Shown here piece by piece: positions 61,001 through 64,000 of a stretch of 64,000 nucleotides of DNA. The translations under genes were made by a program, and so were the position numbers. Below the pieces are notes generated by a model, which did no database searches, was not told where the DNA came from, and saw only the letters and a program-made list of their open reading frames with translations. Numbering within the stretch: position 1 is the stretch's first letter; every line of letters starts with the position of its first letter. The stretch is from Trichopria drosophilae (Eukaryota > Arthropoda > Insecta > Hymenoptera > Diapriidae), in the NCBI GenBank assembly GCA_030407085.1, contig CM059583.1, forward strand, positions 22,914,001 through 22,978,000. The letters run 5' to 3'.

Positions 61001-61956
61001 GGGCAAATCCAGGGTACTTTTAGCTTTTCGTGTGACTAAATTTTAAAATCATTTTTTTAATATACCAAAAGTAGTTCAGAAAGCATACACGATAACTAAG
61101 AAAAAATGAGCATTTTTCCGCAAAATTTGATGTTCAAAAATATTCCTGAAAATAACCCAAGAAAATCAAATTTTTAACTGTTTCTTTCAAGGTGCCGGCA
61201 TTAATACGAACGATAGACAAATTTTATTGTCATGTTCTTAACCGGGAGGCAAAATTGCATTAAAATAGTTTATTTGTTATGTGTTTTTGCTGTTGCAAAC
61301 TAACAATTTTTTTCATTTTTTGTGTGTAACAAAAAAAAAGTTCGTTCAAAAATGCCATCACTCTTTTTCATTCCATAAAACCTTTTAAAAACGGTACAAG
61401 GATGATTGATATGCCAACTAAAGGACAAATTAATTTTTTTATGTCAAATTTTAAAAGTTGGAGAGAATTCCTCATATATTCCAGTTTTCTATGTGTGTAC
61501 ACTACATTATGATTAATCTGTGCAGATTATCATTAAATTTTTAAATCAATATTAGAATATAAAAATTACAGTAGTCTTTATGTTATGTTTCTTCATAAAT
61601 TGTATAACGAGGGAAGTGCCAATTAAATGTCTAATAATGAATCATTATTACCCTAATGTTAAATTCAAGACTAAAAGAACCAAACTAACATAATCAAATT
61701 TCTAAATTATATTAAAATACTACGTGATAGTGAAGGTTATTATAAAAAACAACGGAAAAAAGCGTATTATAAACATTCGCTAAAAAAAGGGAATGTTGGA
61801 CTGTTAATTAACAATAAAAGAAATATACTAACCACATTCAATTTTTCGTACGCCCATTGGTCGAAAGGCCTCTTGTATAATGGACTGTGGACATCGGCGA
61901 ATCCTGCCCAGTTTCCTCGAAGATCGTATGACATCACGTGAATGGCATCAACATTT
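54933..61956 (-). CDS. Cht5: Chitinase 5 (GH18, group I), 3' part of gene, six coding exons
   Basis: Secreted family 18 endochitinase that breaks down cuticular chitin at moulting. Coding exons, minus strand: 61956-61833, 60656-60459, 56817-56736, 56033-55822, 55605-55333, 55070-54933. All junctions are GT-AG and the phases join into one frame of about 341 residues ending in TAA. Seen in order: GH18 motif III ([10 protein letters not shown]), a [16 protein letters not shown] block, GTQWVGYE, motif IV ([12 protein letters not shown]), a Pro/Thr-rich linker of about 65 residues, and a CBM14 chitin-binding domain with six cysteines. The order and wording match insect CHT5 proteins as I know them. 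The signal peptide, GH18 motif I and catalytic motif II (DxxDxDxE) are absent and must lie beyond 64,000, so activity cannot be judged here. The linker looks short compared with lepidopteran CHT5. The 3.6-kb intron holds two TTAA-flanked foldback elements. Confidence 0.95.
55333..55605 (-). CDS. Cht5: Cht5 exon e (Pro/Thr-rich linker and start of CBM14)
   Basis: 91 codons, phase 0 at both ends; acceptor ATTTTTAG, donor GTAAGT. Begins [15 protein letters not shown], as at the start of the CHT5 linker, then has repeats such as TRPPRP and PITPKP, probably O-glycosylated. Ends [16 protein letters not shown], which supplies the first two cysteines of the chitin-binding domain. The plus strand here is also open but is a shadow. 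Confidence 0.93.
55822..56033 (-). CDS. Cht5: Cht5 exon d (GH18 motif IV)
   Basis: Acceptor TTTTACCTAG, donor GTAATT. Opens by completing the Gly codon, then [15 protein letters not shown], then [18 protein letters not shown], which is GH18 conserved motif IV, and ends [11 protein letters not shown]. The motif has Asn where Thr is usual (GAMTWAID); this is a small, probably neutral difference. Confidence 0.95.
56520..56735. other. GC-richer patch in a Cht5 intron
   Basis: Directly follows the exon c donor on the minus strand but is not read as Cht5. The plus strand includes an open stretch ending [16 protein letters not shown] do not recognise it; probably an inserted repeat or a gene fragment. 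Confidence 0.3.
56736..56817 (-). CDS. Cht5: Cht5 exon c
   Basis: A short 82-bp exon. Acceptor ATTCATACAG, donor GTAGGT, leaving in phase 1. Encodes [18 protein letters not shown] and then VGKVPYAYK plus the first base of a Gly codon. It matches the CHT5 segment between the YYE block and GTQWVGYE. Confidence 0.93.
57317..57716. mobile_element. Degenerate TTAA-type element J in Cht5 intron
   Basis: TTAA at 57313-57316 then CCCCAGTTG; right end ACTGGGG then TATA instead of TTAA. The right half carries short CAGACATTxAAAAA-like repeats. Confidence 0.4.
58344..60260. mobile_element. TTAA-flanked 1.9-kb foldback element K in Cht5 intron
   Basis: TTAA at 58340-58343 and 60261-60264; ends CCCGTTTCG..CC and inverse CCCACTTCGCCCC. 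Arms of several hundred bases (about 58,640-59,045 and 59,590-59,960) are inverse copies. Pairs include AGACGCCA and CCGCCATTTTGT on the right with AAAATGGAGG..AAGATGGCGTCTGC on the left, and GGTACTATGACGTTTGTAGG with its inverse. Open frames at 58,097-59,229 and 59,651-60,175 are products of this repeat, with no known domain. Confidence 0.8.
60459..60656 (-). CDS. Cht5: Cht5 exon b (core of GH18 barrel)
   Basis: Phase 0 at both ends, 66 codons. Acceptor GAATGCAG, donor GTAAAT. Begins [16 protein letters not shown] and runs through [15 protein letters not shown] to GFLAYYE, a block highly conserved in insect chitinases. An open frame continues upstream into the intron, but the conserved HDGLQLW start and the AG fix the boundary. 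Confidence 0.95.
61833..61956 (-). CDS. Cht5: Cht5 exon a (GH18 motif III)
   Basis: Acceptor ...TACGCAG, donor GTTAGT. Enters with the last base of a split codon and leaves in phase 0. Encodes [16 protein letters not shown] and then the stretch ending in [16 protein letters not shown] is the GH18 substrate-cleft motif III. The preceding exon is not in the window: I find no reading of a DWEYP motif on the minus strand between 61,957 and 64,000. Confidence 0.95.
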
Positions 61957-62890
61957 CTGCGTAAAAATGTTAAGAATTTCTGGATCTGATATTTTTAGAA
62001 GATTCACTTATGTATCCGAAAACGAATGAGGAATTTAGAATTATCCAACAAGGAAAGCCGTATTTCGCAATACTAAACTTTGAAAAAACTGCATTTTAAG
62101 TTGATAGCACATAAGTAATTCTTGTCTTTTTTTCCATTAGTTTTATAACACTAATTTTTTTTTATTTACAAATTAAATGTTGTAGTCATGATTCTGCTCG
62201 TTTTGTATTTATTTTCATATATTGAATGTTGTTGAATTGAATTGAAACTAAATTTTTTTTAATAGTGTACATTCTTTCTATTATAAGGGAAATTGTTGAC
62301 AGATTTTTTAATATGCCTCGTGTCAAAATATATTTTAAAAATGTATTGAGAAAAAAAACGATAAATCCATGTTATAATTTATTATTATATATTTAGTAAA
62401 AAAGCATCTGTGTTTGAAACGATGTGTTTAAAAAAATGCGAAAAATGTGATCCGAACCAAAAACACTTTACTGCACCGAAAATAAATGAAATATTTGGAA
62501 CTACTCACTAAATAATCGAATAAGACCCTGTCATCATTATTAGTTGATTTTACTATCAAAATAGTGGTATCGACAAATTAGATAGACCAATGTATGGTTT
62601 AAGTAGTAAAACTAACTAAAGAGCGTAGTTGTGTCCAATCTTACTATTCATAAAGCGAACCCAACTGTTTTTTTTAATTCCGCGTGTCTTTAGAAAAAAA
62701 ACATCGAATTTAAGCACCTATCCAATTTAAAAATGTTTGTATTGCTTACATTCGTTGTCTGAACAAATTAGAAAAAACATAAAATAATTTCTTAATTGTA
62801 GTAACTTAATTCACGTTTAGTGAGTTTCAGTTATAAGTAAAGAAAGCGACAGAATTTAGAATGAAATCTAATATAAAATATATCAGAACA
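61957..62890. other. Cht5 intron, AT-rich
   Basis: No upstream Cht5 exon seen, and nothing else recognised. Confidence 0.5.
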
Positions 62891-63710
62891 TACTCCTTAA
62901 ATTTCTCAGAGTGAAAATTCACCATTTATGGAGTAAAAATTGTGTCACTCTAGGGAATGAGCGAAGTCTCGCTGTTTAAGAGTGAGTTTTCACTCTTAGA
63001 GTGAGAAGTTAGCTCTTCAGTGGTGTGGACCAAGTTTTACTCGATAAAGAGTGACTTTAAACTCCAATATTTTTAGAAAATATATTTTGGTAAATGTAAA
63101 AAGTGATAGAAAGGAAAAGAAAATCACTCTAAAATTATTGAAAATAGACGTAAAATAATAAATTACTTCAAACAATTAGAATGCTATCTAAATGTTAAAC
63201 TCATTAGCTAGAATTGGAATTCGTATTATACATATACTACAAAAAGAATTTTGATTAAAGCAATTATTTTGTTGACATATTTGCAAATAATAGATTTACT
63301 TTAATTAATAAAATATTTGTTATATTTGTTATTTCTAATAAACAACACGAGTAACTTTGAGAAAAAAGAACGTTAATTCAAGTATACTATTTAATTCAAA
63401 TTCACTAAAACGATTGGAATAATTTGCTTGTTTTTAATAAAGAATAGTTAAGCTATTTTAGTCTTTTAGAGGGCACTCTAAATTCCTTGAAGTGAAAATT
63501 GCAGAACTCTTTCACTCTATTAAGAGCGATATTTGACTCTTCTAGGAGTGACTTTTTTCTTTCACTGTTGATGGATTGAAATGTCACTCTTTGAGGAGCG
63601 ATTTTTTCCCCTTCATTGTTGATAAAGCGAAATGTAATGCTTCATAGAGTGAAATGTTCACTCTTAATAAAAGAGTGGCTCAATTTTCACTCCAAGGAAT
63701 TTACAGAGTA
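62891..63710. mobile_element. TIR element with AGAGTGA repeats in a Cht5 intron
   Basis: Left TACTCCTTAAATTTCTCAGA and right inverse TACTCTGTAAATTCCTTGGA, both followed by GTGAAAATT; TA at each end. The interior has many AGAGTGA / TCACTCT copies. No transposase frame. Confidence 0.65.
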
Positions 63711-64000
63711 TACTTTGAATCCCGCAGAGTACGTCATAAATATCAACCCTAAATAAGAGTGAATTATTGACGCCAAAGAATTAAGAATTAATTTTTGTAT
63801 TTCAAAAGTTGAATCATTTAGATTGAAAGGTTCAAGAGGTTGATTTTAAGGGAATCAGATCATTTGTAGGTTTTACCGAGCACAAATTAACGCAAAAAGT
63901 TAAATAATCTTTATTCAAATGAAATTAGGTAATATTATTAGTTTTTTTTTCACTTCAAGTCTGTTATATATTTTAGTGCAGTACTTAATTAGCTCAAATC

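Noticed and set aside
1..64000. CRISPR array, bacterial operon, phage or viral gene
   Set aside because: No regularly spaced direct repeats, no ribosome-binding sites and no matching proteins; the spliced genes show a eukaryotic genome.
1..64000. tRNA or rRNA genes
   Set aside because: No convincing A/B-box pair with a cloverleaf was found by eye; a covariance-model scan would decide.

Overview
This is an AT-rich window of an insect nuclear genome. The evidence is a spliced group I chitinase (Cht5) with GT-AG introns, short CCTAA (TTAGG-type) runs, Penelope-like and PIF/Harbinger relics, and very many short inverted-repeat elements. Hymenoptera would fit, but nothing here proves the order. 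There are no bacterial features, CRISPR arrays or operons. I recognised no tRNA or rRNA by eye.

Two protein-coding genes are supported, both on the minus strand. (1) About 12.66-43.62 kb: a five-exon gene for a 418-residue protein with seven predicted membrane spans and a 129-residue hydrophilic tail. I do not recognise the family. Its first and fourth coding introns are 10.4 kb and 17.5 kb and are full of foldback DNA. A CpG-richer promoter or 5' UTR lies at 43.9-44.17 kb, and a candidate 3' UTR runs down to about 11.0 kb. (2) 54.93-61.96 kb and beyond the right edge: the last six coding exons of Cht5. They carry GH18 motifs III and IV, a Pro/Thr-rich linker and a six-cysteine CBM14 domain. 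The exons holding the catalytic DxxDxDxE motif lie past position 64,000. The two genes share a strand but there is no sign that they are functionally linked.

Most of the rest is mobile-element debris. 1-11 kb: a decayed Penelope EN domain (2.8-3.2 kb); a PIF/Harbinger element with TAA target duplication and a broken transposase (4.28-5.56 kb) that carries a CAGTAG-type MITE, which itself carries a CACAGAGAGA MITE; a TA-flanked element (5.69-6.62 kb); several further TIR elements; and a Penelope 3' part with an open GIY-YIG frame followed by a hammerhead-like motif (9.6-10.6 kb). 13-60 kb: a recurring family of foldback elements flanked by TTAA with CCC...GGG ends (piggyBac-like MITEs), several palindromic from end to end. 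Intron 1 also holds arrays of a roughly 110-bp unit combining a GGGGTCGCTGATTACGAATC box with AAAATGGCGGATCC. 44-49 kb: a 1.86-kb TIR element split by a TTAA element, then CAGTA-type MITEs.

The least ordinary signal is the density of long near-perfect palindromes inside introns transcribed from the minus strand. These would form long hairpins in pre-mRNA. Whether that has any function is inference.
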